Origin: Rhodoplanes serenus
GTDB lineage: Bacteria; Pseudomonadota; Alphaproteobacteria; Rhizobiales; Xanthobacteraceae
Assembly (NCBI GenBank): GCA_945897515.1
Contig: CAMDFO010000024.1
Location: 1-60,375 of the forward strand
Reading direction: 5' to 3'
DNA length: 60,375 nucleotides
In this document: positions 30,664-39,947 of the stretch, piece after piece
How positions within the stretch are numbered: the first letter of the stretch is position 1
Layout of the letters: the number at the start of each line of letters is the position of its first letter
Translations under genes and position numbers: made by a program
The notes under the pieces: generated by a model
The model's input: the letters and a program-made list of their open reading frames with translations, nothing else
Database searches by the model: none
What the model was told of the DNA's origin: nothing

Positions 30664-32379
30664 ATGAACGTCTTCAAGCCCAAAGGCGATTTCGACGCGG
30701 CGTCCTTCGACTCTGGGAAGGACGTCGCGGCCGAAAGCGCGCGCTGGCTGAAGGAGGCGTTCGCCCCGGCGCGCGGCAGCGCCCCCGACCGGAAAAAGTT
30801 CTTGACCGACACTGGCGTCCCGATCGAGCCGCTCTACACGCCGGCGCACCTCGACCGCATCGGCTTCGACTACCTGCGCGACCTCGGGTTCCCGGGCGAG
30901 TATCCGTTCACCCGCGGCGACCGACCGGGCATGAATCGGACCGATCCGTTCGTCGTGTCGGCCTACGCCGGTTACGGCGACGCGGAAGCAAGCAACGCCC
31001 GCTTCAAGCGACTTCTGGACGTCGGCGCCGAGCAGATCCTGGTCGCGCTCGATCTGCCGACCCAGTGCGGCTACGACTCCGATCACGAGATGGCAGCCGC
31101 CGAAGTCGGCAACGTCGGCGTCGCCATCGACACGCTCGCCGACATGGAAATCATGTTCGACGGAATCCGCGCCGACAGCGTCAAGCGCATCGGCACGCTG
31201 GGCAACTCGATCGGACCGATCGTGCTCGCGCAGTACGCGGCGCTAGGTGAGAAGCAGGGCGTGCCCTGGGATCGTTACACGGTCAATCTCCAGAACGACC
31301 CGCTGAAGGAATATATCGCGCGCGGCACGCAGATCCTTCCGCCGGCGCCCGCGGCCAAGCTCGCAGCCGACTGCGTCGGCTGGTGTGCCGAGCACGCACC
31401 GCACTGGTCGCCCATGACAGTGTGCGTCAACCACATCAATGCTGGCGGCGCTGGGTCGAGCATGGGCACCGCGATCGCGCTCGCCAATGTGCGGCACTAT
31501 CTCGATCTCCTGCTGGCGCGCGGCCATTCGATCGACCAGGTCGCGCCGCTGCTGCATATGTTCCCGGACGAGCGCCACGATTTCTTTGTCTCGATCGCGA
31601 ACCTGCGTGCGCTGCGACGCATCTGGGCGCGGCTGATGAAGGAGAGCTACGGCGCGAAATCGCCGGAAGCGATGGCCTGCAAGACCACGGTCTATGGTCA
31701 CGGCCAGGAGGCGCTGGCGGAGCCGCTCAACAACATCCCGCGCACCGCCTTCGGCACGCTGGCCTACATGCTGGGCGGCGCAAGCTACATCTATCTCGCC
31801 GGTTACGACGAGGCGGTGTCGACCCCGAACGAGAATTCCGCGCGCGTCGCGCTTCGCACGCTTCAGATCATCGCCAACGAACACGGCTTCGCCGACGCCA
31901 TCGATCCGCTCGGCGGCTCCTATTATGTCGAGACCCTGACCGCGCAGATCGAAAAGCAGATCCTCGACGGCATGGCGCAGATCGAGCGGGTCGGCGGCGC
32001 GCTACCAGTGATTTCCACGGGCTTCGGCCGCCGCGTGATGACCGAGGGCGCCGTCCGCCGCCAGCGCGCGATCGACTCCGGCGACCGGCCTTGGGTCACC
32101 GTCAACATGTGGAAGCAAAAGCCCAACGTGCCCAACACCGCATTTCGCGGCGACGCCCAGGCGGCGGAGCGCCAGCTCGCCCGGCTGGCGCAGGTCAAGG
32201 CAAACCGCGACCAGGCGCGCGTAAAGGCCGCGCTCGCCGAAGTCGAACGCGCCACTGCCGAAGACCGCAATACGGTGCCGAGCGTGCTCGAAGCGGTGCG
32301 CGCCTACGTCACCGAAGGCGAGATCGTCGATATCTGGCGCCGCCAGTTCGGCACCTTCGTGCCATCGACGGACTTCTGA
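30664..32379 (+). CDS. B12-dependent acyl-CoA mutase, large (catalytic) subunit, divergent
   Basis: This 571-aa TIM-barrel subunit of the methylmalonyl-CoA mutase family lacks the B12 domain, which is encoded by the next gene. Conserved marks are [28 protein letters not shown] (Gln210 and Arg220, equal to Gln197 and Arg207 of P. shermanii mutase) and His257 (NHINAGGAG, equal to His244). The substrate loop reads [10 protein letters not shown] instead of TRGPYPTMY, so the Tyr89 equivalent is Arg87, and Tyr243 is Asn256. These positions govern specificity in the family (2-hydroxyisobutyryl-CoA mutase has Ile at Tyr89). The substrate is probably not methylmalonyl-CoA. It is operonic with the Bug receptor (7 bp) and overlaps the small subunit by one base. 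Confidence 0.88.
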   Translation: MNVFKPKGDFDAASFDSGKDVAAESARWLKEAFAPARGSAPDRKKFLTDTGVPIEPLYTPAHLDRIGFDYLRDLGFPGEYPFTRGDRPGMNRTDPFVVSAYAGYGDAEASNARFKRLLDVGAEQILVALDLPTQCGYDSDHEMAAAEVGNVGVAIDTLADMEIMFDGIRADSVKRIGTLGNSIGPIVLAQYAALGEKQGVPWDRYTVNLQNDPLKEYIARGTQILPPAPAAKLAADCVGWCAEHAPHWSPMTVCVNHINAGGAGSSMGTAIALANVRHYLDLLLARGHSIDQVAPLLHMFPDERHDFFVSIANLRALRRIWARLMKESYGAKSPEAMACKTTVYGHGQEALAEPLNNIPRTAFGTLAYMLGGASYIYLAGYDEAVSTPNENSARVALRTLQIIANEHGFADAIDPLGGSYYVETLTAQIEKQILDGMAQIERVGGALPVISTGFGRRVMTEGAVRRQRAIDSGDRPWVTVNMWKQKPNVPNTAFRGDAQAAERQLARLAQVKANRDQARVKAALAEVERATAEDRNTVPSVLEAVRAYVTEGEIVDIWRRQFGTFVPSTDF

Positions 32380-32819
32380 TGACACCGGCGACAGCGGGCG
32401 CGGCGCAGCGCCGCAAGATTCGTGTCCTGATCGCGAAAGTCGGCCTCGACGGCCACGACGTCGGCGCGCGCGTGGTGGCGCGCGGACTGCTCGATGCCGG
32501 CATGGAAGTGATCTACACCGGCCTGCGGCGCACCACCGAAGATGTGGTGCGCGCGGCGATCGAGGAAGACGTCGACTGGATCGGGGTCAGCATCCTGTCG
32601 GGAGCGCATCAGGTGCTGCTACCCAAGCTTCGTCGGCTGCTCGACGAGGCCGAGGCTGGCGACATTCGCATCATTGCCGGCGGCATCATCCCGCAGGAAG
32701 ACATTCCCGCGCTCTGCGAGAACGGCGTGTCGCAGGTTTTCCTGTCCGGCACCTCGATCGCAGAGATTGTCGACTACCTGATGCGGGAATCCGCACCGCA
32801 ATCGAAGGACATGACATGA
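32379..32819 (+). CDS. Acyl-CoA mutase small subunit, cobalamin-binding
   Basis: This 146-aa B12-binding Rossmann protein has D24-G-H26-D-V-G29 (the DxHxxG motif, His26 as lower cobalt ligand), [16 protein letters not shown] (the SxL motif) and [12 protein letters not shown] (the GG motif). It matches HcmB/IcmB-type free-standing subunits. The ATG overlaps the TGA of the large-subunit gene (TGATG), and its own stop overlaps the next ATG (ATGA). This indicates tightly coupled synthesis of a two-component mutase. Confidence 0.93.
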   Translation: MTPATAGAAQRRKIRVLIAKVGLDGHDVGARVVARGLLDAGMEVIYTGLRRTTEDVVRAAIEEDVDWIGVSILSGAHQVLLPKLRRLLDEAEAGDIRIIAGGIIPQEDIPALCENGVSQVFLSGTSIAEIVDYLMRESAPQSKDMT

Positions 32820-33217
32820 CGAGTATCGACAGCCGTATTGTCGGCACCTGGCGCCTGCTCAGCACCAAGGGCGTCGACGACAGCGGCAAGGCGCTGCCAG
32901 AGCCCTACGGACCGGTGCCGAACGGCGTGGTTTGCTTCCAGGCCGATGGGCGCATGCACTGCGTGCTGTGCGACGGCCGGAAAGAGGTGCCGTCCGGCGA
33001 GAACCGCGTGTTCATGTCCTACGCCGGCAACTACACGTTCGACGGTACGACCTTGTCGACGCGGGTCGACGGGTCATCCGACCAGAGCCGAGTCGGCGGC
33101 GATCAGGTTCGCAATGTCAGCTTCGCAAGCGATGGGCGCATGACGCTCGCACCGCCGCGTCGGATGTTCGCCGGGATCATGCAGCACCAGGAACTGCTCT
33201 GGGAGCGCGTCGGCTAG
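32816..33217 (+). CDS. Lipocalin-like domain protein
   Basis: This 133-aa beta-rich protein starts [20 protein letters not shown], with [20 protein letters not shown] and ending [17 protein letters not shown]. The GTWRL...G...F..DGRM pattern is that of the lipocalin-like (Lipocalin_5) family, often found beside aromatic or acyl catabolic enzymes. No signal peptide is visible, so it should be cytoplasmic. It is sandwiched between the mutase small subunit (4-bp overlap) and the MeaB-like GTPase (8 bp), so it is likely a real part of the pathway, perhaps a hydrophobic-ligand carrier or isomerase. Confidence 0.82.
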   Translation: MTSIDSRIVGTWRLLSTKGVDDSGKALPEPYGPVPNGVVCFQADGRMHCVLCDGRKEVPSGENRVFMSYAGNYTFDGTTLSTRVDGSSDQSRVGGDQVRNVSFASDGRMTLAPPRRMFAGIMQHQELLWERVG

Positions 33218-33225
33218 GACAAGTT

Positions 33226-34269
33226 ATGGAGCCCGCCGAACTGCGGCGCATCGCCCGCACCATCAGCACCGTCGAGAACCAGGCCGACGGCACAGACGAG
33301 GTTTTGGCGCAAGCCTATCGGCTGCCGCGCTGGGCCGACGTGATCGGCGTCACCGGCCCGCCAGGCGCCGGCAAGTCCACGCTGGTCGACGCGTTGACCG
33401 CGCATTGGGCCGCGAATGGCGAGCGCATTGCGGTTCTCGCGATCGATCCGTCGAGCCCCTACTCCGGCGGCGCCGTGCTCGGCGACCGCATCCGCCGCAC
33501 CCGCAGCGTCGGCTACGCCAACACCTATTTCCGCAGCCTGTCGTCGCGGGGCCATGTCGGAGGCCTGAGCGAAACGGCGACCGATCTCGTCGCGGTGTTG
33601 AGCCTGTTCGAGTTCCGTCGCGTTATCATCGAAACCGTTGGCGCCGGGCAGTCAGACGTCGAAATCCACGACACCGCGGACTGCACGCTGGTGCTCACGG
33701 TGCCCGGTCTCGGCGATGGCGTGCAGGCATCCAAAGCGGGGCTGATGGAGATCGGCGATGTCTTCGCCATCAACAAGGCCGATCTGCCCGGCGCCGACGA
33801 TGCGATGCGCACCATCGAGAACGCGCTGGGTGCGGCCTACATGGGCAATCCCGGCATCAGTCCGCGGCCGAACATCCCAAATCCCGTGTCTTCATCTTAC
33901 GCCGTCTCGCCCGGACTCGCTGCACTTCGGCGGCGACACGGAAACTTCGGCGAAGACGACGAGACCTGGGTGCCGCCGGTTCTTAAGCTGGTGTCCACCG
34001 ATAACGACGGCGTGCCGGAACTCGCACAGACCATCGACACCTTCATCGAATGGAGCGACCGCACCGGCCGTCGCCGCCAGCGCAGCCGGGAGCGCGCCTA
34101 TGCGCAGGTGATGCGAGCGCTGTCGGCGCTATTGCTCGCGCCCTACGCCCGCGCACCGGGCGCGGTCCAAATTCCTTCGGCGGTCGACAGTTGGGTCGAA
34201 CGCATTGCCGGCGGCGAAGCGAGCCCGCTAGAGGCCGCGCGGGCGTTGATGAACAAGCTCCCACGCTGA
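33226..34269 (+). CDS. MeaB/ArgK-family GTPase, mutase chaperone
   Basis: This 347-aa G3E-type GTPase has a P-loop at 44-51 (GVTGPPGAGKSTLVDAL), then AIDPSSPYSGGAVLGDRIR (Mg/switch region), IETVGAGQSDVEIHD and NKADLPGADDAM (base-recognition NKxD). MeaB-like proteins gate adenosylcobalamin loading and protect the mutase from inactivation. Its place at the end of the mutase operon mirrors meaH after hcmAB. The ATG at 33226 is chosen because it begins the domain directly (MEPAELRRIARTISTVENQ). Confidence 0.92.
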   Translation: MEPAELRRIARTISTVENQADGTDEVLAQAYRLPRWADVIGVTGPPGAGKSTLVDALTAHWAANGERIAVLAIDPSSPYSGGAVLGDRIRRTRSVGYANTYFRSLSSRGHVGGLSETATDLVAVLSLFEFRRVIIETVGAGQSDVEIHDTADCTLVLTVPGLGDGVQASKAGLMEIGDVFAINKADLPGADDAMRTIENALGAAYMGNPGISPRPNIPNPVSSSYAVSPGLAALRRRHGNFGEDDETWVPPVLKLVSTDNDGVPELAQTIDTFIEWSDRTGRRRQRSRERAYAQVMRALSALLLAPYARAPGAVQIPSAVDSWVERIAGGEASPLEAARALMNKLPR

Positions 34270-34272
34270 ACC

Positions 34273-35100
34273 CTACGACTGCCCGCCGCTGCAGTTAATC
34301 ACCTGGCCGGTGATGAAGCTCGCATCGTCGGAGGCGAGGAACGCAATCGCCGCCGCCTGTTCTTCCGGCAGGCCGCGCCGGCGAAGCGCCTGCTGGTTGC
34401 GGATGTCCTCGGCCATCTCGTGCCGATATTCGGCTTCTTCCTCGTCCTCTTCCGCCATCACGCCGGGGGCGATGAACTGCCGGGGCGTCACCCGGTCGAT
34501 GATTTCGGTGCCGCCAGGGGCCATCGCGTTTACCCGGATGCCGTAGCGGCCGTATTCCATCGCCAGCACCTTGCTCAGCGCCAGGATGCCGCCCTTGCTG
34601 GTGGCATACGGCAAACGGTAAAGGCCGCGCGTCGACTGCGAGCCGACGTTCACGATCGAGCCGGATTTCTGCCGCATCATGGCAGGCAGCACGGCCGAGC
34701 AGCACCACAGCGTCGGAAACAGCGAGCGCTCGATCTCGGCCTTGATCTCGTCTTCCTTGTAGAGATGAAATGGCTTGATCCAGATCGTGCCGCCGACGTT
34801 GTTCACCAGCACGTCGATCCGGCCATAGGCCGCGACCGTCTGGCTCATCAGCTCCTGCGCGCCCGCGAACGTGCCGAGATCGACCAGCACCTTTCTCGCC
34901 TCGACGCCGTGTTCATGCAGATCGGCCATCGTCTTGGTCGCGCCTTCATCGACGCGGTCAGCGACCACGACCGTTCCGCCCTCCTCGCCCAAACGCCGCG
35001 CGGTCGCAGCGCCGATTCCCTGGCCAGCGCCGGTGACAATGCAGACCTTGCCTTTGAGGCGGCGCGCGCCGGCAGCGCGGGCGTCGAGTTCGCCTGTCAT
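34273..35100 (-). CDS. Short-chain dehydrogenase, BenD-like dihydrodiol dehydrogenase
   Basis: This 275-aa classical SDR has TGAGQGIGAATARRLGEEG (dinucleotide binding), NNVGG, Ser in SIVNVGSQSTRG and the catalytic YATSKGG, followed by AMEYGRYGIRVNAMAPGGTE. The C-terminal ITGQVINCSGGQS and long insert after GGTEIIDRV resemble BenD/XylL, which oxidise cis-1,2-dihydroxy-cyclohexadiene carboxylates to catechols. It lies 19 bp downstream of the Rieske oxygenase gene, which supports a diol-dehydrogenase role. Convergent with the MeaB-like gene (3 bp). Confidence 0.88.
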   Translation of the reverse strand: MTGELDARAAGARRLKGKVCIVTGAGQGIGAATARRLGEEGGTVVVADRVDEGATKTMADLHEHGVEARKVLVDLGTFAGAQELMSQTVAAYGRIDVLVNNVGGTIWIKPFHLYKEDEIKAEIERSLFPTLWCCSAVLPAMMRQKSGSIVNVGSQSTRGLYRLPYATSKGGILALSKVLAMEYGRYGIRVNAMAPGGTEIIDRVTPRQFIAPGVMAEEDEEEAEYRHEMAEDIRNQQALRRRGLPEEQAAAIAFLASDDASFITGQVINCSGGQS

Positions 35101-35119
35101 GAATCCCCCGTGCCGCCGC

Positions 35120-36400
35120 TCAAATCGATGTGTGGGAAACGCCTTCCCGCACCGTCAGGTCCTCGCGCTTGGCCTGGGCGAACGGCACCTCGATCGGGAG
35201 CACGAACGTGGCGGAGCGCACGCGATGCCCTTCGGGCGTGAGACCGGCAGGCTCGATGCCCTTTTGCAAGGCCAGCGCGGCCTGCTGCAAGCGATGCCGC
35301 GCCATGATGATGGCATTGTCAGTGGAGACCAGGTTTTCCTTCGAGCGGTCGACCACCGGACCCATGCTCTCCTGGATCGACGCATCCTGCATGGCAATGC
35401 CGCTGACGCCCGAATAGCTGCGGCCGCTCTTCTGCGCCGCGCGGTCGATCAGATAGTCGTTGTCCTTGTTGATGATCGGCCGGAACGTGCCGGGGATCAG
35501 CGGCACATGGATACCGCCGCCGGAGCGCATGACATCGAGTTCCATCTGCGACAGCGGCCGGGTCGGGTGATAGGTGAAGGTCCAGGTGTAGCAGTTTTCA
35601 TCGTCGATCGGCACCCAGGCATGCGCGTTCAGCGCGTTGTCGCCGTAGGGCGGCACCATGGTGTACCAGGGCATGATCCACTGGGTAATCCGCCAGTAAT
35701 AGTGGCCTTCTTCGGCGTTACGGCGCGCGCCGATGTAGAGCCCGCCCGGCGACTGCACGATCTCGAATTTGGGCGAGCGGTCGCGCTGATAGTCCGCGCC
35801 CTTGGTGTTCTTGTGCAGCGGATCGGTGTGCAGATCGCCGGAGTGCAGCCACGAGACATGGCTGGAATCAATACCGCCCTCCATGGCCTGGAGATAATTG
35901 CATTCCTGCTGACGCTTGGTGAGGTAGCGGTGCGCGGGCGGCACGGTCGCCCATTCGAACTCCGGCACCGGCGGTTGCAAGTCCGGCGCACCCATATAGG
36001 CCCACAGAATGCCGCCGCGCTCGATCAGCGGATACGACTTCAGCTTGACCTTCTGGCAATAGCCGCTTTCGGACGGCTCCGAGGGCACCTCGATGCACTG
36101 TCCGGTGTGGTCGTATTTCCAGCCGTGATAGGGACAGCGCAGCCCGTTGTGCTCGTTGCGGCCGAACCACAGCGACACGCCACGATGCGCGCAGAATTCG
36201 TCGGTCAATGCCAGCCGGCCTTGCGTGTCGCGCCACGCCAGCAGGCGCTCGGACAGGATCTTTACCCGCACCGGCGGACATTCGTTTTCCGGCAGTTCCT
36301 CCGCCAGCATGACCGGAATCCAATAGCGGCGAAGCAACGCCCCCATCGGAGTTCCGGGACCGGTTTGGATCACCAATCGGTTCTGCTCGGGCTTGAGCAT
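35120..36400 (-). CDS. Rieske non-heme iron oxygenase, large subunit
   Basis: This 426-aa protein starts at MLKPEQNRL (GGAGAG 5 bp upstream). The Rieske centre is Cys70-x-His72 (FCAHRG) and Cys89-x2-His92 (CPYHGWKYD). The mononuclear iron site is at Asp178, His181 and His186 (GGIDSSHVSWLHSG). The N-terminal PMGALLRRYWIPVMLAEEL and long C-terminal region fit the phthalate 4,5-dioxygenase / 3-chlorobenzoate / LigX group. Such oxygenases need a reductase; none is encoded nearby. With the SDR downstream, it probably dihydroxylates or demethylates an aromatic acid. Confidence 0.9.
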   Translation of the reverse strand: MLKPEQNRLVIQTGPGTPMGALLRRYWIPVMLAEELPENECPPVRVKILSERLLAWRDTQGRLALTDEFCAHRGVSLWFGRNEHNGLRCPYHGWKYDHTGQCIEVPSEPSESGYCQKVKLKSYPLIERGGILWAYMGAPDLQPPVPEFEWATVPPAHRYLTKRQQECNYLQAMEGGIDSSHVSWLHSGDLHTDPLHKNTKGADYQRDRSPKFEIVQSPGGLYIGARRNAEEGHYYWRITQWIMPWYTMVPPYGDNALNAHAWVPIDDENCYTWTFTYHPTRPLSQMELDVMRSGGGIHVPLIPGTFRPIINKDNDYLIDRAAQKSGRSYSGVSGIAMQDASIQESMGPVVDRSKENLVSTDNAIIMARHRLQQAALALQKGIEPAGLTPEGHRVRSATFVLPIEVPFAQAKREDLTVREGVSHTSI

Positions 36401-36580
36401 TCGTCTCTCCTTCGCCGCCCCGACGGCCAGCTTGGTCTTACAATAACACACAGCGAGGAAAACGATGCCCGACGCTGCGGCCCAGGGACGCGCCGGCGTC
36501 ATAGCTTCACCGCTTTGGGCAATTGCGCCCGCCGGGGCCAGCAGGCCACAATCCAGGGACAAAAACACGCGAGGGAAGCC
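36401..36580. promoter_or_regulatory. Divergent control region, Rieske operon and CMD/Bug operon
   Basis: 180 bp between head-to-head genes. It should hold promoters for both transcripts. No box or palindrome is clear enough to name. Confidence 0.4.
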
Positions 36581-36961
36581 ATGGCCAAGGACAACTACGA
36601 AGCGGGCGAAGCTGCGCGCCGCAAAATGCTCGGCGACAAATGGGTGGATCGCTCGGTCGCCAACCGCAACGATTTCAACGCCGATTTCCTCGATCAGATC
36701 ACGCGCCACGTCTGGTGCGATATCTGGACGCGGCCGGGGCTCGATCAGCGGACGCGGCGGTTCATGGCCGTCACCGTCATGATGGCGCTCAGTCGCTGGG
36801 AAGAATTCCGCCTGCACATCGTCGGCGGCATCAACGCCGGCGACATCACCATGGACGATCTGAAGGAAATCATTTTGCAGAACACGGTCTATTGCGGTGC
36901 TCCGGTCGGCAACCGCGCCATGAAGGAAGCGGTCGCGGCGCTGAAGGAAGTCGATCAATAA
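36581..36961 (+). CDS. Carboxymuconolactone decarboxylase family protein
   Basis: This 126-aa helical protein of the CMD/AhpD fold has KMLGDKWVDRSVANRNDFNA, QRTRRFMAVTVMMALSRWEE and LKEIILQNTVYCGAPVGNRA. It resembles PcaC-type 4-carboxymuconolactone decarboxylase; the CxxC of AhpD is absent, with a single Cys in YCGAP. GAGGGA precedes the ATG. Its divergent placement from a Rieske oxygenase points to aromatic catabolism, but a new substrate is likely because no other pca genes are present. Confidence 0.9.
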   Translation: MAKDNYEAGEAARRKMLGDKWVDRSVANRNDFNADFLDQITRHVWCDIWTRPGLDQRTRRFMAVTVMMALSRWEEFRLHIVGGINAGDITMDDLKEIILQNTVYCGAPVGNRAMKEAVAALKEVDQ

Positions 36962-36991
36962 TACACAAATACACAACGAAGGGGACCGAAC

Positions 36992-37984
36992 GTGAAACCT
37001 CATACCAACGCCATCAGGCTGCTGGGCTTAGCACTCTGTGTCGCCGGTCTCGCTGCGCCGCTCTCCGTGCTTGCACAGGAGGCGTATCCGGCGCGGCCGG
37101 TCCGCATGCTCGTGCCGTTCGCGCCCGGCGGCGGCATCGACTTCCTTGCCCGGGTCACGGCGCAGGAATTGAGCGACCGGCTCGGCCAGCAGTTCGTCAT
37201 CGAGAACCAGACCGGCGGCGGCGGCACCATCGCCTCCTACACGCTCGCGAACGCCAAGCCTGACGGCTACACCATCATCTTTCAGTCGTCGTCCTCCGCG
37301 GCCGTTGTCCCGGCAACGGCGAAGAATCTGCGATACGACCCGATCAAGGCGTTCGCACCGGTCTCGCTGGTCGGTGGGCTGCCGCTCGTGCTGGTGGTCA
37401 ACAAGGATTTGCCGGTCACCGACTTCAAGAGCTTCGTCGAATTCCTGCGCAACAATCCGGGCAAGCACAGCTACGGTACGGCCGGCCCCGCGACCGCGAT
37501 TCATCTGGTGACCGAGTTGTTCCGGCTCGGCTCAAAGACCGAAATCCTGCACGTTCCATACCGTGGCATGAACCCGGCGACACAGGATGTGCTGGCGGGC
37601 ACGATTTCGATGGTGATCGACGCGGTCCCCGCGCAACTTGGCCGAATCAAAGGCGGAGCGGTCCGAGCCATCGCGGTCACCGCGGACAAGCGCAGCAGCG
37701 TGCTGCCGGACGTTCCCACCATGCAGGAAAGCGGGCTCAAGGACTTCAACTTCCTGTTCTGGGGCGCGATCTACGCGCCGGCCGGCACGCCGGACGCCAT
37801 CGTGCAGAGGCTTGCCAACACGATCGGCGAAATGATGCGCGACGAAAAGGTCGTCAAGCGCCTGAAGGATGTCGGCAACGAACCGATCGGATCGACGCCG
37901 GCCGAGCTCGATAAATTCTGGAAGAGCGAGATCGATCTCTATCGCAGGATCGTGACCGACGCCGGGATCAAGCTCGATCAGTAG
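36992..37984 (+). CDS. Bug-family solute receptor
   Basis: This 330-aa protein has a signal peptide (LLGLALCVAGLAAPLSVLAQ) and the Bug words YPARPVRMLVPFAPGGGIDF, QFVIENQTGGGGTIASY, KPDGYTIIFQSSS and PVLPDVPTMQESG-like VLPDVPTMQESGLKDF. The gene is 30 bp after the CMD gene, so the two may form an operon for an aromatic acid. Its last 17 bp overlap the convergent gene at 37968. No own TctAB. Confidence 0.93.
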   Translation: MKPHTNAIRLLGLALCVAGLAAPLSVLAQEAYPARPVRMLVPFAPGGGIDFLARVTAQELSDRLGQQFVIENQTGGGGTIASYTLANAKPDGYTIIFQSSSSAAVVPATAKNLRYDPIKAFAPVSLVGGLPLVLVVNKDLPVTDFKSFVEFLRNNPGKHSYGTAGPATAIHLVTELFRLGSKTEILHVPYRGMNPATQDVLAGTISMVIDAVPAQLGRIKGGAVRAIAVTADKRSSVLPDVPTMQESGLKDFNFLFWGAIYAPAGTPDAIVQRLANTIGEMMRDEKVVKRLKDVGNEPIGSTPAELDKFWKSEIDLYRRIVTDAGIKLDQ

Positions 37985-39899
37985 TCGCGAGGATTCCGGC
38001 GCGGCGGCCCTCGGCGATGGCGTCGACCAGCCGCCGCGGCGCCACCGCGTCGCCGATGACATGGACATCCGCGCGCGGCGCCCGGAGGGCGTTGGCGAGC
38101 TCGTTACGCGACTGCAGGCTTCCGATCCAATAGATCGCGGCGGCCCTCGCGATTTCCTCCCGGCCGGAGAACTTGTTTTGCAGGACGGCGCCGCCGTGCT
38201 GCACGCTTACCAGGCGCGTGTTCGGCACGATGCGGACGCTGTGCCGGTCCAGCACCGCAAGCACATGTGCGCGCGATACGCTCGAAATCTCGCGAAATGG
38301 CTCGAAGAATGGGGTGACGACCGTCACATCGCATCCGCCCACCGCCAAGAACTCTGCGGCCGCGGCGCTCCAATTGTGACCATCCTCGTCGACGACGATC
38401 ACCGCCTTGCCAGCCGGCGCAGCGATGGTATCGCCGGTGAGAATTTCGATTGAGCCATCGGAGGCAATCGCCGGAGCGACAGGATGCGCTCCTACGGCAA
38501 GGATGGTCGCGCCGACCGCCATCGCGGCTAGCCCCTCGGCGGTCGCCGGGCTCTTCAGCCGGATATCGACGCCACCACGCTCGACCTGGCGCACCAGATA
38601 GCTCACGTAGTCGCCGAGCTCCTTCTGGAATGGCCAATTGGTAGCGGCCAGCAATCGCCCGCCCAGACGTTCGCCAGCCTCCATCAAGGTGACGCTGGCG
38701 CCGCGTTCCGCTGCGGTGCGCGCGGCTTCCAGACCAGCCGGACCGCCGCCAATCACCAACACGCGCTGGTGCATCAAACTCACGGGAGGCGGCGACGACA
38801 TTTCATTGCCGGCGGCGGGGTTGACCACACATCGGATTTTCTCGCCCGTCGTCGACGATATCCAGCACTGGTTGCACGCGATGCACGGCGTGATGTCACC
38901 GGCCAGCTCCCCGGCACTCTTGCACGGCCAATCCGGGTCCGCGGTCAGCGCTCGCGACAGCCCGATCATGTCGGCTTGTCCCGCGGCGAGCACCTGTTCC
39001 GCCATCGCGGCATCGACAAAGCGGCCGCAGGTCATGGTCGGGGTCGTTCCGACATGACGCTTCACCCGAGCATGCATCTCGGTGAACGAGCCCGGCGCCT
39101 GATGGCGATCCGGCAGGTGCGTCTCGATCGAGGTGAAGTTGCCCTGGCTGAGCGAAAAATAGTCGATCTGTCCGGTCGCGCTTAGCATCTCGGCCGCACG
39201 ACAGGAGTCCTCGATGGTCAGTCCGCCCGAAGTGAATTCGTCGACGCCGAGCCGATAGCCGACGATCCCGTTCGATCCCATGGCTTCACGAACCGCGGCG
39301 AGCACGCGCAGCGGAAAACGCATCCGGTTCTCGAAGCTTCCGCCGTACTCGTCCTCTCGCCGGTTGGAAAGCGGCGACATGAATTGCTGGAGCAGATAGC
39401 CCTGCGCGCCATGCAGTTCCACGCCGTCGAGGCCGGCCGCCATCACGTTGGTCGCGGCAGCGACGAAGCCTTTCACCAGATCGTCGATCTCGTCCCGGCT
39501 GATCTCGTGCGGCACGCCGCCGCTATAGTCGCAGGCCACCGCCGACGGCGCCCACAACAGCGGCAAGGCGCGCGACGAATGATGCTGCCGGCCGCCATGC
39601 AGGAGTTGCGCGACGCAGAGCGCGCCTTCGCGGTGGACGATGTCGCCGAGCCTCTGCAAGCCCGGAACCGATTCCGTCCGGAACGCTGCGACCAGCCGTT
39701 CGCCGCGCACGCTGCTTGGATGCACCGCCATGCCTTCGGTGACGACAGTGCCGACGCCGCCCCGGGCGACGCGCCCGACGTGGGCGATCATGGCCTCGCT
39801 GACTGCGGATTTCTCGCCGAGATTGCTGATGGTCGGCAACCGCACGATGCGATTCTTGGCGACCTTCGGCCCGAGGGAGAGCGGCGAAAACAGCAGCAT
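37968..39899 (-). CDS. OYE/FAD/4Fe-4S oxidoreductase (2,4-dienoyl-CoA reductase FadH-like)
   Basis: This 643-aa three-domain protein starts at MLLFSPLSLGPKVAKNRIVR. The N-terminal FMN barrel has AQLLHGGRQHHSS, GVELHGAQGYLLQQFMSP and MIGLSRALTADPDW. The iron-sulfur motif is CIACNQCWISSTTGEKIRC (C-x2-C-x3-C-x11-C). The C-terminal FAD/NAD(P) half has VLVIGGGPAGLEAARTAAER. Family members include FadH, trimethylamine dehydrogenase and bile-acid enoate reductases. No mitochondrial-like or export signal. It is the last gene of a run with kelch, luciferase-like and hydrolase genes. The substrate may be an unsaturated acid or CoA ester. Confidence 0.9.
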   Translation of the reverse strand: MLLFSPLSLGPKVAKNRIVRLPTISNLGEKSAVSEAMIAHVGRVARGGVGTVVTEGMAVHPSSVRGERLVAAFRTESVPGLQRLGDIVHREGALCVAQLLHGGRQHHSSRALPLLWAPSAVACDYSGGVPHEISRDEIDDLVKGFVAAATNVMAAGLDGVELHGAQGYLLQQFMSPLSNRREDEYGGSFENRMRFPLRVLAAVREAMGSNGIVGYRLGVDEFTSGGLTIEDSCRAAEMLSATGQIDYFSLSQGNFTSIETHLPDRHQAPGSFTEMHARVKRHVGTTPTMTCGRFVDAAMAEQVLAAGQADMIGLSRALTADPDWPCKSAGELAGDITPCIACNQCWISSTTGEKIRCVVNPAAGNEMSSPPPVSLMHQRVLVIGGGPAGLEAARTAAERGASVTLMEAGERLGGRLLAATNWPFQKELGDYVSYLVRQVERGGVDIRLKSPATAEGLAAMAVGATILAVGAHPVAPAIASDGSIEILTGDTIAAPAGKAVIVVDEDGHNWSAAAAEFLAVGGCDVTVVTPFFEPFREISSVSRAHVLAVLDRHSVRIVPNTRLVSVQHGGAVLQNKFSGREEIARAAAIYWIGSLQSRNELANALRAPRADVHVIGDAVAPRRLVDAIAEGRRAGILATTDRA

Positions 39900-39947
39900 G
39901 ACGCCATTATGGCAACGCGTCACCCGGGGCGCCAGGATCACCGTGTT

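Noticed and set aside
30664..32819. Simple annotation as methylmalonyl-CoA mutase
   Set aside because: The substrate loop lacks the TRGPY..MY signature and other key tyrosines differ, so naming it mutA/mutB would overstate the evidence.
35120..37003. A 627-residue Rieske protein with a long N-terminal extension
   Set aside because: The extension is antisense to the CMD gene and lacks a domain. MLKPEQNRL at 36400 has a strong ribosome site and fits the family length.
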